From Leeuwenhoekiella aestuarii (GTDB lineage: Bacteria; Bacteroidota; Bacteroidia; Flavobacteriales; Flavobacteriaceae), in contig NZ_QOVJ01000001.1 of the NCBI RefSeq assembly GCF_004104055.1, positions 496,001 to 560,000 of the forward strand: a DNA stretch of 64,000 nucleotides. Reading direction: 5' to 3'. The notes beneath the pieces are model-generated. The model was not told the origin of the DNA, did not search any database, and worked only from the letters and a program-made list of their open reading frames with translations. Positions 26,038-34,915 of the stretch are shown one piece after another (position 1 is the stretch's first letter; every line of letters starts with the position of its first letter). The translations under genes were made by a program, and so were the position numbers.

Positions 26038-26805
26038 TTACAAAGAATTAGATCTTGATTTATGTGTGCGCACCTCCGGAAAATCTGCAAGTACACTATC
26101 CTGAACCTGCTTAACCAATTCCTCAGGGTTTTTACCCGCAACTTTAATAGGCTCGTGAACCGTGTGACTTACATGCACACCTATATCCTGCGGAAAACCA
26201 CCCCAACGCATTAATTTCCAGGAATTATGTATAGTCACAGGGACGACAATTGCATCTGGCATAAACTTAAACAATGTGATCAATCCTCCCGTTGCAAAAT
26301 CTTTAGGAACTCCGTCTTTACTCCGTGTTCCTTCCGGAAAAATCACTACCGATCGATTTGTTTTATTTAAGGATTTAGTCAAATCCCGAATCGCCATTAT
26401 AGACTGCCTTTTGTCTTTTCGGTCTATTAAAGCAGCACCGCCTTTTCTCAGGTTATAAGAGATGCTGGGAATACCTTTTCCTAATTCGATTTTACTAATA
26501 AATTTAGGGTGCAACCTGCGCATATGCCAGATTATAGAAGGGATATCCCACTGCCCCTGGTGGTTTGCCACAATAATAATAGGCTGATCCCTCGCTATCT
26601 TGTAGGGGTTATTAAATGTAAAGCGTGTGCCTAAAAGATTTAGACACCGCATAATGGTAAAATTTAAATAATCTACACTTTTCTTATGTGCCTGATAACC
26701 AAACCAATTGTAACATACCCATTGTACCGGATGAAATATAACAATGGTTAGACCAAAAGCCAGATAAAAAATAACACTTAGCGGATAAGCAAAAAACTTT
26801 CTCAT
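26038..26805 (-). CDS. 1-acyl-sn-glycerol-3-phosphate acyltransferase-like protein
   Basis: The 255 aa PlsC-family protein has an N-terminal membrane helix (residues 8-28). The catalytic motif is NHQGQWD near residue 82, and the phosphate-binding motif FPEGTRS is near residue 158. It acylates lysophosphatidate in phospholipid synthesis. The NHQ variant of the NHxxxxD motif is common in Bacteroidota. It is translationally adjacent to the HD hydrolase downstream. Confidence 0.9.
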   Translation of the reverse strand: MRKFFAYPLSVIFYLAFGLTIVIFHPVQWVCYNWFGYQAHKKSVDYLNFTIMRCLNLLGTRFTFNNPYKIARDQPIIIVANHQGQWDIPSIIWHMRRLHPKFISKIELGKGIPSISYNLRKGGAALIDRKDKRQSIMAIRDLTKSLNKTNRSVVIFPEGTRSKDGVPKDFATGGLITLFKFMPDAIVVPVTIHNSWKLMRWGGFPQDIGVHVSHTVHEPIKVAGKNPEELVKQVQDSVLADFPEVRTHKSRSNSL

Positions 26806-26956
26806 TAGTATAAAACTTACTCAGCAAAGAAAAGACAATGCCATGAGCTTGCAAATTTAATTTATCTGATGATTTATGGCACTATCAATGATTTTGGGGG
26901 AAAACCCCCTTATTCAGTAGTGTTTACCCAGCTACATTTGTGCTGAATGAGAAATA

Positions 26957-27319
26957 ATGAGAAAATCACTTAAAATCAGGCTATCTATATTGCTGCTGGG
27001 TTTAAATATCCTGGCATTTAGCGTGAATTATTATGGTTTTGCTCCAAAAATACAAGCGATAGCAGAAAACGAGTCTTTTGAAATATATTTATTTACAGAT
27101 TTAGAAACAGGTTTAAATCCCTCGTTGCAACAAGTTGGGGAATTCGTGCAAAATCCAGATGGTTTCTGGCCTTTTGAAGCATTTTATATCAATACTTCTA
27201 CAGGTACAGATGAATATACCGGAAGATTTAGAGGGTTTTTTACCGGTTTTGAACGTCCAGAATTTATATTTTACAACCTTTTGATACTGGCGCTTATCCT
27301 TTTCTTTAAATTCTGGTAA
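26957..27319 (+). CDS. Small membrane protein of unknown function
   Basis: The 120 aa protein has a transmembrane helix or uncleaved signal at residues 8-28 and a second helix at 103-119. The 75-residue loop between is acidic and aromatic (NPDGFWPFEAFYINTSTGTDEYTGRFRGFF). That topology puts both ends in the cytoplasm and the loop outside. I do not recognise a family. Its stop directly abuts the stop of the convergent TVP38-like gene. Confidence 0.55.
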   Translation: MRKSLKIRLSILLLGLNILAFSVNYYGFAPKIQAIAENESFEIYLFTDLETGLNPSLQQVGEFVQNPDGFWPFEAFYINTSTGTDEYTGRFRGFFTGFERPEFIFYNLLILALILFFKFW

Positions 27320-28012
27320 TCAAGATTTTTTCTTTTTACGTTTTTTATTCCAGTATACGTAGAGGCAAAATATAACCAGACTTATCACAGAACCCCATAA
27401 CAAACCGCTTTTCATTCCTGAAGTACTTTGACCCATAATAGCTATAAAGAGCGTCAGTGGCGTAATACCCGCCAAGGTTGCCGCGAGAAATTTAAAATAA
27501 TTCATTTTTAAAATTCCACCTACAAAACTGATAGCATCATTAGATAAAAATGGATTGAGCCTCGTGATGGCAATAGCCCAAAACCCGTAATCCTCTATAA
27601 AATCTTCCAGTTTCGTTTCGGTACTAGAGCCTATAAGATTATTTATTAAGCCAGAACCCAGTTTTTTCCCTAGAATATAACCAACGCTTGATGCGCTGCT
27701 TACGGCAACCAGTACTAATAAACTGCCCCAAACAGGACCATAAGCCAAAATACAAACCACCATAAGTGCTACCGAAGGAATCACAATCAGAAACATCTGA
27801 GCGATCATTGCCAAGATCAAAACCACCGGACCAGCCCAACCAAATGAAGAAACCCAATTCTCAATCTTTTGCTCATCACCACTACTGAGAACAGACCAGG
27901 CCTCGTTCATAAAGTCTTTCATCTCAGGAATTAAGAAATAACCCAGTACAACACCTACCAGAATTACTATTGAAACTATTTTAGGAAGATGTTTTATCAG
28001 GATTTTTTGCAT
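27320..28012 (-). CDS. TVP38/TMEM64-family (DedA-like) membrane protein
   Basis: The 230 aa protein has about six hydrophobic helices and the SNARE-associated/VTT core: GPVVLILAMIAQMFLIVIPSVALMVVCILAYGPVWGSLLVLVAVSSASSVGYILGKKLG, followed by AITRLNPFLSNDAISFVGGILKMNYFKFL. This R-x-x-P-F/D-x-I-S/N-x-x-x-G pattern is the family hallmark. Relatives act in lipid or undecaprenyl-phosphate flipping. It sits 8 bases downstream of the XRE regulator gene and may be co-transcribed with it. Confidence 0.85.
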   Translation of the reverse strand: MQKILIKHLPKIVSIVILVGVVLGYFLIPEMKDFMNEAWSVLSSGDEQKIENWVSSFGWAGPVVLILAMIAQMFLIVIPSVALMVVCILAYGPVWGSLLVLVAVSSASSVGYILGKKLGSGLINNLIGSSTETKLEDFIEDYGFWAIAITRLNPFLSNDAISFVGGILKMNYFKFLAATLAGITPLTLFIAIMGQSTSGMKSGLLWGSVISLVIFCLYVYWNKKRKKKKS

Positions 28013-28020
28013 AAAAAGTA

Positions 28021-28215
28021 TTAAGATTCGTAAATAAAAAGTTCTTCAATTGTACAGTTAAAAACAGCTGCTAACCTAAATGCGGTAGGCAAACTGGGAT
28101 CAAATTTACCTTTTTCAATCGCATTTATTGTTTGCCTGGAGACTTCTATACGTTCCGCCAGATCTCCCTGCGTTAATTTAATTGCATTGCGCAACTCTTT
28201 GATGTTATTTTTCAT
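28021..28215 (-). CDS. XRE-family helix-turn-helix regulator
   Basis: The 64 aa protein is a single Cro/C1 HTH domain (KLTQGDLAERIEVSRQTINAIEKGKFDPSLPTAFRLAAVFNCTIEELF). It belongs to the short YozG/Tfx-like group often paired with a small membrane protein. Its start overlaps the stop of the broken membrane-protein gene by four bases. The dyad TGTAAAG-CAAA-CTTTACA over the upstream promoter is a good candidate autoregulatory operator. Confidence 0.9.
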   Translation of the reverse strand: MKNNIKELRNAIKLTQGDLAERIEVSRQTINAIEKGKFDPSLPTAFRLAAVFNCTIEELFIYES

Positions 28216-28601
28216 GAGTACTTACGCGCATTAAAAAAGACACACAAAATATAGGTGAGTCCCATAAATAAGACCAGAAAACTAATTTCTGCATCCTGAG
28301 CGATTAGATCTGTGGTGTCTAATTGAGCGTATGCGATACCCACAACGACACTAAGCCCTAAAGTCAACCCCATAGACTCTAATTGTATTTTGCGTTGCAG
28401 CTCATCTCCCTCGTTCACAAAATTTCGGTTTGCCATCACCATCCCTACTCCAACTGCAAGGCTCAAGATAATAGTCAAAACTGTAATGATTTGGGATTCC
28501 CATAAAAACTAAGAACCAAACGTCACCAAAGCTGTAGTTAACACCCAAGCGACAGACCATTTTGCCAAACGATTTCTAGATTCAATTAATTTTGATTTCA
28601 T
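28212..28601 (-). pseudogene. Small four-helix membrane protein interrupted by an in-frame TAG
   Basis: From the ATG at 28601 the frame reads 30 residues (MKSKLIESRNRLAKWSVAWV, then LTTALVTFGS), hits TAG at 28509-28511, and continues in the same frame for 98 residues (FLWESQIITVLTIILSL...) to 28212. The two parts read as one continuous membrane protein of about 129 aa. The region downstream of the stop has no ATG, GTG or TTG before a TTG at 28478, which lies in the middle of the first post-stop helix. A single A-to-T change (AAG to TAG) would explain it. It may be a true pseudogene, a strain-level mutation or a base-call error. Confidence 0.7.
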
Positions 28602-28637
28602 ACTATTTGAATTTTGATTAATGTAAAGTTCACTTGA

Positions 28638-28677
28638 CAAATATATGACTATTTCTAAATGTAAAGCAAACTTTACA
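28638..28677 (-). promoter_or_regulatory. Promoter and candidate XRE operator
   Basis: On the minus strand a Bacteroidota-type -7 element TATATTTG (plus-strand 28638-28645) lies 21 bases after a TTG (-33 element, plus-strand 28667-28669). The perfect dyad TGTAAAG-CAAA-CTTTACA (28660-28677) covers the -33 element. A further TGTAAAG half-site lies at 28622-28628, near the expected transcript start. This arrangement suits repression by the XRE protein encoded in the same operon. Confidence 0.6.
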
Positions 28678-28829
28678 AAATAATTTTTTCAATACTAAGA
28701 TTCAACATACAATTACCCGAAAAAGAGTAAATTACCTTTGAATAACTTCCTGTAAACTGAAAATCAACTCGTGTCAGGCATCAGAACCTGAATGCTTGCC
28801 ACTTGAATTAACCACCAAAATCAAGTATT

Positions 28830-29954
28830 CTGAAAATTCTAATTGCACCAGATTCATTTAAAGAAAGCCTTACAGCAACACAAGTTTGTGAAGCCATTGC
28901 TGAAGGAATAAAGTCAGTAAACCCGTATTCAGCTATTGATCTTCTTCCGTTTTCTGATGGTGGCGAAGGTGCTTTTGAGTTGTTTGATGCTCTAAAATTA
29001 GGAGCGAAAATCGAATGTGATACGTTTGATCCCTTACGGCGATCTTTAAAAGCTTCTTATTACGGATTTAAAGATGGTAAAACCGCATGGATCGAACTTT
29101 CACAGGCCTCAGGACTTGCTTTGCTTAACGATTCTGAAAAAAATCCGTTGCTTACTTCCACTTACGGCACCGGTTTACAAATCAATCATGCGCTTGAAAA
29201 TGGTTTTACAACTATCATCTTAGGCATTGGTGGCAGTGCAACCCATGATCTGGGTACTGGTATTTTTGAAGCTTTAGGCGGAAAATTATTAGATCACACT
29301 AAAAACAGCTTACATGCTAAAGGTGAGCATCTCGCACGGTGTACTGAACTCGATTTTAAAAATTTAAACACCAAACTCCTAAACACAACTACTATCGTTG
29401 CGTGTGATGTTACCAATACGCTATTGGGTAAAACAGGAGCAGCTTACACCTATGCCCCGCAAAAAGGTGCATCCCCAGCAGTTGTAGCGCAACTTGAAGA
29501 AGGCGCAACACACTTTGCAAAATTGGTTCAGCAGAAAAGAAATAAAGACCTAACACAAATTAAAGGCGGTGGCGCTGCAGGAGGCACTGCAGCAGGAATG
29601 TTTGGATTATTTGATAGTGCTCTCAAACCAGGCTTTGATCTGTTAAGCGACCTGACTGCTCTTGAAGAAAGGGTTAGAGAAGCAGACCTTTTGATCACAG
29701 GAGAAGGCAAAACAGATAACCAAAGTCAGTATGGGAAAGTGCCTTTCAAATTAGCCGAACTGGCTAAAAAATATCATAAACCGTTACTGCTTTTTGCCGG
29801 GAGTGTTTCGGCTACGCCTGAAATTTTAACGCGTGCCGGAATCACTGCTGCATACGCTATTAAAACCGAAACGATGACACTAGACTATGCAAAAAACCAC
29901 GCCTATTCATTGCTGAAAGATGCTGTACTAAAAAATCTCAAAAACCACATTTAA
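28830..29954 (+). CDS. Glycerate kinase (GarK/GlxK family), probable CTG start
   Basis: Phosphorylates glycerate, giving entry to glycolysis. Homology-like sequence begins well before the first conventional start codon: LKILIAPDSFKESLTATQVC at codons from 28830, then LLPFSDGGEGAFE. The frame opens after a TAA at 28809, and between there and 28980 no ATG, GTG or TTG occurs. CTG at 28830 is exactly where the family's initial Met stands. This gives 374 aa, matching usual glycerate kinases (about 375-385 aa); starting at TTG 28980 would remove the N-terminal strand. Core motifs include GIGGSATHDLGTG and LLITGEGKTDNQS. The permease gene begins 3 bases downstream. Confidence 0.8.
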   Translation: MKILIAPDSFKESLTATQVCEAIAEGIKSVNPYSAIDLLPFSDGGEGAFELFDALKLGAKIECDTFDPLRRSLKASYYGFKDGKTAWIELSQASGLALLNDSEKNPLLTSTYGTGLQINHALENGFTTIILGIGGSATHDLGTGIFEALGGKLLDHTKNSLHAKGEHLARCTELDFKNLNTKLLNTTTIVACDVTNTLLGKTGAAYTYAPQKGASPAVVAQLEEGATHFAKLVQQKRNKDLTQIKGGGAAGGTAAGMFGLFDSALKPGFDLLSDLTALEERVREADLLITGEGKTDNQSQYGKVPFKLAELAKKYHKPLLLFAGSVSATPEILTRAGITAAYAIKTETMTLDYAKNHAYSLLKDAVLKNLKNHI

Positions 29955-29957
29955 CCT

Positions 29958-31295
29958 ATGGGTATTGATTTACTTTTTATTGCAGTCGTAGTTATCTGGA
30001 TAATTGTTGGCACGAGTTACCTGCGCTGGCATCCTTTTTTTGTATTGCTTATAGGTGCCCTGGGGCTCGCCTTTTTATTGCAAATACCCATTGCACAAAT
30101 CCCTGAGACCCTCAGTACAGGCTTTGGGAATATGTTTAAAAACATAGGTCTTTTGATTCTTTTTGGCGCTTGGATAGGTGTTGCTCTTGAAGCAACAAAT
30201 GCGACAACCGCGATCGCAAAAGGAATTATCAAGAAGTTAACCCTGCTCCCGCTTCCGTTTGTCATCAGTGCTTTGGGCTATCTGGTTTCTATTCCGGTTT
30301 TTTGTGATGCTGCTTTTGTTATTTTGGCTCCGCTAACAAAAAAACTTTCAGCAAACAATACCGCCAGGCGTAATGCGCTCACGGTAGCACTTTCTACCGG
30401 CTTGTTTTCTGCTCATGTTTTGGTGCCGCCAACTCCGGGTCCGCTGGCTGCTGCCGGAAATCTTCAGTTAGCGAACTTATCCCTGCTCTTACTTGCAGGT
30501 GGAATTTTTGGTATTGTACTTATGCTCATCGGCGCATTTTATGCCTATTATTTTTTCAGAAAGAGCAATCTGAACGACAGCTTTGACAGCGATAATTTGA
30601 TTGAACACTTTAATCAGGAAAAAAACCTGCCTTCTTTTTCAGAAGCTATCTGGCCTTTGACCTTACCCATTCTACTGATGGCAACCGCTTCTATAATCCC
30701 CTTATTTCTAACTGAATATCAATTTTTCACAGACCTTATTTTATTTGTGGGAGATCCTGTTATTGCCCTATTATTAGGAATGCTCGCAGCATTTTACAGT
30801 TGCAAAAAGCGTAAAAAAGATATGAGCACAATTCTTAAAAAAGGAATTCAGCAGGCGGCACCCATTCTTTTAATAACTGCAATGGGCGGTGCTCTGGGCG
30901 CTGTAATTCAGTCTGCAAATCTCACTGAAGGATTGCGTCTGGATTCTTTTACTAACAGCCTGGGACTTACCATTCCATTTTTACTCGCTGCTTTGCTAAA
31001 ATCAGCTCAGGGTTCTTCTACCGTAGCTATCATTACTATTAGTTCTATTATGCTTCCCTTGTTGCCTGCTCTTGGACTAAATACTGAAATGGGAAAAGTA
31101 TGGGTAATTCTTGCCATTGGTGCCGGCTCCTTAACGGTGTCCCACGCTAATGACTCCTATTTCTGGATTGTAAGTCAAATGGGAGAAATGAGCGTAAAAG
31201 AGGCTTATAGAAAACACACTGCAGGAACTTTATTGCAAGGCGTAATTGGCATTTGTTTGCTGCTTGCTGCCTATAGTGTATATCATGCGCTGTAG
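29958..31295 (+). CDS. GntP-family proton symporter (probable glycerate/gluconate permease)
   Basis: The 445 aa inner-membrane protein has about 12 hydrophobic helices. The GntP signature stretches include STGFGNMFKNIGLLILFGAWIG, PVFCDAAFVILAPL, HVLVPPTPGPLAAAG and KSAQGSSTVAIITISS. The gene follows the glycerate kinase gene with a 3-base gap, so the likely substrate is glycerate, with uptake coupled to phosphorylation. This assignment is from context; gluconate or related acids remain possible. Confidence 0.88.
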   Translation: MGIDLLFIAVVVIWIIVGTSYLRWHPFFVLLIGALGLAFLLQIPIAQIPETLSTGFGNMFKNIGLLILFGAWIGVALEATNATTAIAKGIIKKLTLLPLPFVISALGYLVSIPVFCDAAFVILAPLTKKLSANNTARRNALTVALSTGLFSAHVLVPPTPGPLAAAGNLQLANLSLLLLAGGIFGIVLMLIGAFYAYYFFRKSNLNDSFDSDNLIEHFNQEKNLPSFSEAIWPLTLPILLMATASIIPLFLTEYQFFTDLILFVGDPVIALLLGMLAAFYSCKKRKKDMSTILKKGIQQAAPILLITAMGGALGAVIQSANLTEGLRLDSFTNSLGLTIPFLLAALLKSAQGSSTVAIITISSIMLPLLPALGLNTEMGKVWVILAIGAGSLTVSHANDSYFWIVSQMGEMSVKEAYRKHTAGTLLQGVIGICLLLAAYSVYHAL

Positions 31296-31297
31296 GG

Positions 31298-31769
31298 TTA
31301 ATCCCTTAGTTTTTCAGCTATACTGTCGTAGTATTCCCTAGTCAGAACTTCAGTCCAGGTTGTAGGTTCCTTTCCCCCATAGATTGCGAGATAGGTAACA
31401 TCGTGTTCTTTTGAGGAAGCATGCCAATGCTCAACATTTGGTTCACAGCGTAAGACATCAACTTCTTTGATACGTACCGGATCTTTACCCCGCTCCTGAT
31501 AATAGCCCTCGCCATCCACTACAATAAGCACCTGTGGCGTAGCGGCTTGTGCCAGTCAAGTGTAGCATTGGCCTTAAAAGTGGCTTTAGTAATGTTATAA
31601 TCCAGCGTGTCGTCGGCTTCCAGTACGTGACTCAGCCAAGGCTTCTCCCAGATAATGCGTGTTGGGCGCTAACCCCTTCTTCATTGTAGGATTTGATGGT
31701 ATAGGTGGTTTCCTGGGCAAATACACCTGCGGAAATTACCGCGCAAACAAGTAAAAGAAAATTTATCAT
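31298..31769 (-). pseudogene. Broken secreted cupin-domain protein
   Basis: The ATG at 31769 opens a signal peptide (MINFLLLVCAVISAGVFAQ) and TTYTIKSYNEEGV. The frame then shifts. WLSHVLEADDTLDYNITKA and TFKANATLDWHK are readable in a second frame, and ATPQVLIVVDGEGYYQERGK through to the end (31298) in a third. The parts join into one cupin protein of about 155 aa with metal ligands in DWHK and VEHWH. At least two indels are needed, so it should be non-functional. It converges on the GntP gene with two bases between them. Confidence 0.75.
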
Positions 31770-31853
31770 AGGGATTGTTTTAGGGGTAGAAATTAGGGTT
31801 TAAAAACCGTTTTGGAGTAACTCAATAACCTATTTATAATTTTAAAACCTCCA

Positions 31854-31897
31854 AAAAACAAAAAAGCCTTAACTACAGATAGTTAAGGCTTAATTTT
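31854..31897 (-). repeat. 44-bp direct repeat, left copy, containing a terminator
   Basis: This copy matches 38919-38962 at 42 of 44 positions. It contains a perfect 12-bp stem (31864-31875 and 31880-31891) with loop CAGA, which on the minus strand is followed by a T6 run. It can therefore also end the island operon, whose last gene stops at 32039. The 141 bases between hold nothing I recognise. Confidence 0.8.
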
Positions 31898-32038
31898 CTA
31901 ATAGGTACTTTCGTTAAATAATAGCAATTCCTTGATTTAACCAATGGATGCTGGCATTTTTACAATGTTTTATGAGAGTCATTCTCCTTGACAAAGATAA
32001 GTCAATACGAATGCATGATAAGAGTTAACATATTTAAA

Positions 32039-32980
32039 TTAAATTATTTTTTCAAATAAGTATGACTGTGGTTTAGAAAACCATTCTTGATTATTAGCAA
32101 AGTATGAGACAGGATCACATATTATTATAGGATTATAATTAGAATCAGAAACTTTGAATACATCTACTAAATAAAGAAAATAATTTTCAGATTTAATTTT
32201 AGCAGTCTGGATTTCATTAGCTGACCAATAAAAATGAGGTTTCCCTTTATATGCTTTCACTTCAATAAAACGATCTAATGTAATTGATGCCATATCATTA
32301 AATGATACAATATCATAACCTGCTGTTACATCTAAAATTGAAATCCGTTTTATTTCCGATGTATCCTGCCTCGTTTTTAGCCTTATTTTTTCATAATTGA
32401 CAACAAACAATTCACCTTTTTCACCTTGTAATCTCTGTAGTTCAAGCTTTTTTAACAGTGCCTCTTCTGTAAGTTTAAGTTTACGTGAATTTACCTTTTC
32501 TAATAAATCAGATAGCAATTCGTTAATGTAATAGTTACCTGCTTCACACTTTTCTAATATCCGAAGTGTTATCAATAGATTCCTATAGCAGGCATACTTA
32601 TATTTTATATTATGCCTAGGAAGAACATATTTACCATTTTGATCATCGTATTTAATGTCATCTAATAAAATTATATCCTGTTTAATTAAAAAGTTCAGTA
32701 ATATTTTTGAAAACCAATCTTGATAATTATAAATGTCTATAAAAGTATTTTCCCTATTAATAGATATTGAAATCTCATTGCCATCAAATTTCACTAATTC
32801 TAATTGTTCAAATAGTAAAATTGTATAGTCAATATTTAAGTTTAATTTTCCTTTGTAATGAAGTCTTAAGTCGGTTAAAGATTGAATAGAAACAACACCC
32901 TGTAATAAAGTAGTCCAAACAAAATAAAGTCCTTCCAAATCGGCTATTTCACTACAAGATTCTATTCTTTCGTTTAACAT
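32039..32980 (-). CDS. DUF3883-type PD-(D/E)XK nuclease-like protein (island gene 5)
   Basis: This 313 aa soluble protein is the last gene of the operon and overlaps the helicase gene by 29 bases. Residues 1-165 are helical and unrecognised. The C-terminal domain (about 170-313) matches the DUF3883 pattern: LQGEKGELFVVNYEKIRL, AGYDIVSF, RFIEVKAYKGKPHFYWSANEI and ENYFLYLVDV. D223 and E240-V-K242 form a plausible PD-(D/E)XK metal site. DUF3883 domains are often attached to helicases and to restriction or defence proteins. It is the strongest nuclease candidate of the island. Whether it cuts unmethylated DNA is inference. Confidence 0.7.
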   Translation of the reverse strand: MLNERIESCSEIADLEGLYFVWTTLLQGVVSIQSLTDLRLHYKGKLNLNIDYTILLFEQLELVKFDGNEISISINRENTFIDIYNYQDWFSKILLNFLIKQDIILLDDIKYDDQNGKYVLPRHNIKYKYACYRNLLITLRILEKCEAGNYYINELLSDLLEKVNSRKLKLTEEALLKKLELQRLQGEKGELFVVNYEKIRLKTRQDTSEIKRISILDVTAGYDIVSFNDMASITLDRFIEVKAYKGKPHFYWSANEIQTAKIKSENYFLYLVDVFKVSDSNYNPIIICDPVSYFANNQEWFSKPQSYLFEKII

Positions 32981-34910
32981 AATCTAGTATTATAGCTTTA
33001 ATATCTTCATTACCTTCATCACCTATATTATCAAACAAGGGAATTGGTGATGATTCAATAAGCGCTAGCATTCTTTCCTCCTTTATTTTTAAACGATTAT
33101 CAATCACCTCATCAACTGTGTTTCTAGAAAGTAGATAATAATAGTTTGTAATGGTATCTTCAGGTAAACCATACCTGTGAATTCTATCTTTTGATTGAAT
33201 AAAATGAGCACAATTAAAAGAGCGCTCAATGTAAATAGCATTATGACATACCTTATGAAGAGATATTGATTCAGCTACCGCAAAAGGATTTGCAATTATG
33301 ACATTATAACTACAATCTGCATTATGAAATTCACTTATGATTGCTTCACGAGTTAATTCGTAATTTATATCTTCTGGAGTCATTCCATCTGTAGCAACTG
33401 GGGTTGCGCCATATAAAGTGCGGCTTTCAACACCAACTGAACTAAGGTAATTTTGTAGTGATTCAATTGTTTTTATAAATATTGCCCAAATAACCACCTT
33501 ACCGTTTTCTTCAATTATTTGATTAACTAATTCAGCACATTTAATGAATTTGGCAGGAATTTCATCGGAATAGTACCTCATAACATCCTGCATTATCAAT
33601 GAATCTTCTTTTTCGATAGTGTTAAAGTTGTCGTAATTTTCTTCAGCAAACCTATTCAAGGACTCCTTAAGTAAAGCAGGGTTTGATGCTACTTGTTGTA
33701 ACCTAATGAGTTTTGCTTTTACTAAGGAGGAGTGCAAGCTCGTGTTGGAGTTATTTATCTCATCTACAAAGCGTTTTTCAATAAAGTCATACACTCTTTG
33801 CTGAGATTCACCCATTTGCACTAATATCGGTGCATTTTCTACAGGTTTTGGGATGTTTAAGTCTCCTTTTTTAATTCTAATATAATAAGGATCTATATTA
33901 CTCATCAAAGGGTTGACTCGATCATCATTTATTGAAGTACTCATATCACGAAGTTGCCCTACATTGTATTCGGTTACATTTCTTTTAGGCCAAATAAAAT
34001 TAAAGAGGTTATATAAATCTTCATATCCATTAGGAACTGGAGTTCCGGTAAGGACAACTCTAGACGTACACAGATTAGCAAGCTCCAAAATCGATGAGGA
34101 AATAATACCACCACTTGTATTCTTGATTTTATGAGCTTCATCAAGCACAACCATTACTTTATGGTTTGATAAGAAATATTGAATCGACTCTTTTATTGAT
34201 ACTACAGAGGCATAACTAATCAATATAAGTTCAGCGGTTTGCCCATAGAAATATTGTTTTTTATTTTCAGCTGAAATAGATCCGTTTATACGTTTACAAT
34301 TTACCTTTCTACCAAAACATTCTTCAAACTCGAGCTCCCAAGGACCAAAAGAGCTTAAAGGTCCTATAATAATAATTTTATCAATTTTTTTTGGATTGTC
34401 TGTAGGCAGGTTTTTTAAATAAGTATAGGCCCCATACACAATACTCGTTTTTCCTGCTCCTGGCACAGAAAAATTACATCCACTTTGAGAAAAAGCTAAA
34501 TGATATGCTGACAATAATTGAAGTGGGTATAACCTCCGTTCAGTCATGTTTTGAATCAAGACATTTGTAAAGTTATCAAAATCCTCTGTGATGCAATTGT
34601 TTGCTTTTATATCTTTCGCTTTGCTGGTAAACTCCTCAAATTGCAGTTCTTTTTCTCGAAAGAGTTTAATGTCAGAGTTAATTTGAGTATCATAATTTAC
34701 TTCTGCATTTATATATTTTGCTGCAAGACTTAATAACTCTGCAACCCGTTCTATTGGGTCATCAGAATTTATAATTAACGTTTTATCTTCAATCTCGTAA
34801 GAAAGTTTCGTGCGCAAAAGCATTTTTGAACGTCTATTATTAAGGAGCTCCTTAATAGCTCCTGTTACGGAATATTTAGATTCATTATTTATAGATATAT
34901 TTAGTTGCAT
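32952..34910 (-). CDS. SNF2-type DEAH helicase/ATPase (island gene 4)
   Basis: The 652 aa superfamily 2 ATPase has a unique N-terminus (1-120). The Q-like motif RRLYPLQLLSAYHL is followed by Walker A G151-AGKT155, Walker B D257-EAH260, motif III LTGTPVPNG (287-295), and a second RecA lobe with VVIWAIFIKT and motif VI QSKDRIHRYG near 585. The C-terminus (RRNTVDEVIDNRLKIKEERML) is like SNF2/HepA proteins. It should translocate on double-stranded DNA. In the operon it lies between the ParB-like and DUF3883 genes, with 5 bases to the former and a 29-base overlap with the latter, which suggests a stoichiometric complex. Confidence 0.88.
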   Translation of the reverse strand: MQLNISINNESKYSVTGAIKELLNNRRSKMLLRTKLSYEIEDKTLIINSDDPIERVAELLSLAAKYINAEVNYDTQINSDIKLFREKELQFEEFTSKAKDIKANNCITEDFDNFTNVLIQNMTERRLYPLQLLSAYHLAFSQSGCNFSVPGAGKTSIVYGAYTYLKNLPTDNPKKIDKIIIIGPLSSFGPWELEFEECFGRKVNCKRINGSISAENKKQYFYGQTAELILISYASVVSIKESIQYFLSNHKVMVVLDEAHKIKNTSGGIISSSILELANLCTSRVVLTGTPVPNGYEDLYNLFNFIWPKRNVTEYNVGQLRDMSTSINDDRVNPLMSNIDPYYIRIKKGDLNIPKPVENAPILVQMGESQQRVYDFIEKRFVDEINNSNTSLHSSLVKAKLIRLQQVASNPALLKESLNRFAEENYDNFNTIEKEDSLIMQDVMRYYSDEIPAKFIKCAELVNQIIEENGKVVIWAIFIKTIESLQNYLSSVGVESRTLYGATPVATDGMTPEDINYELTREAIISEFHNADCSYNVIIANPFAVAESISLHKVCHNAIYIERSFNCAHFIQSKDRIHRYGLPEDTITNYYYLLSRNTVDEVIDNRLKIKEERMLALIESSPIPLFDNIGDEGNEDIKAIILDYVKRKNRIL

Positions 34911-34915
34911 GATAA

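Noticed and set aside
28980-29954. Short glycerate kinase beginning at TTG 28980
   Set aside because: It would remove the conserved N-terminal strand (KILIAPDSFKES) that is clearly encoded upstream in the same frame.
31899-31912. Short GGTACTTTCG-like words shared by 31.9 kb, 16.1 kb and 38.7 kb
   Set aside because: The shared part is only about 8-11 bases with mismatches and no flanking similarity, so chance is likely.
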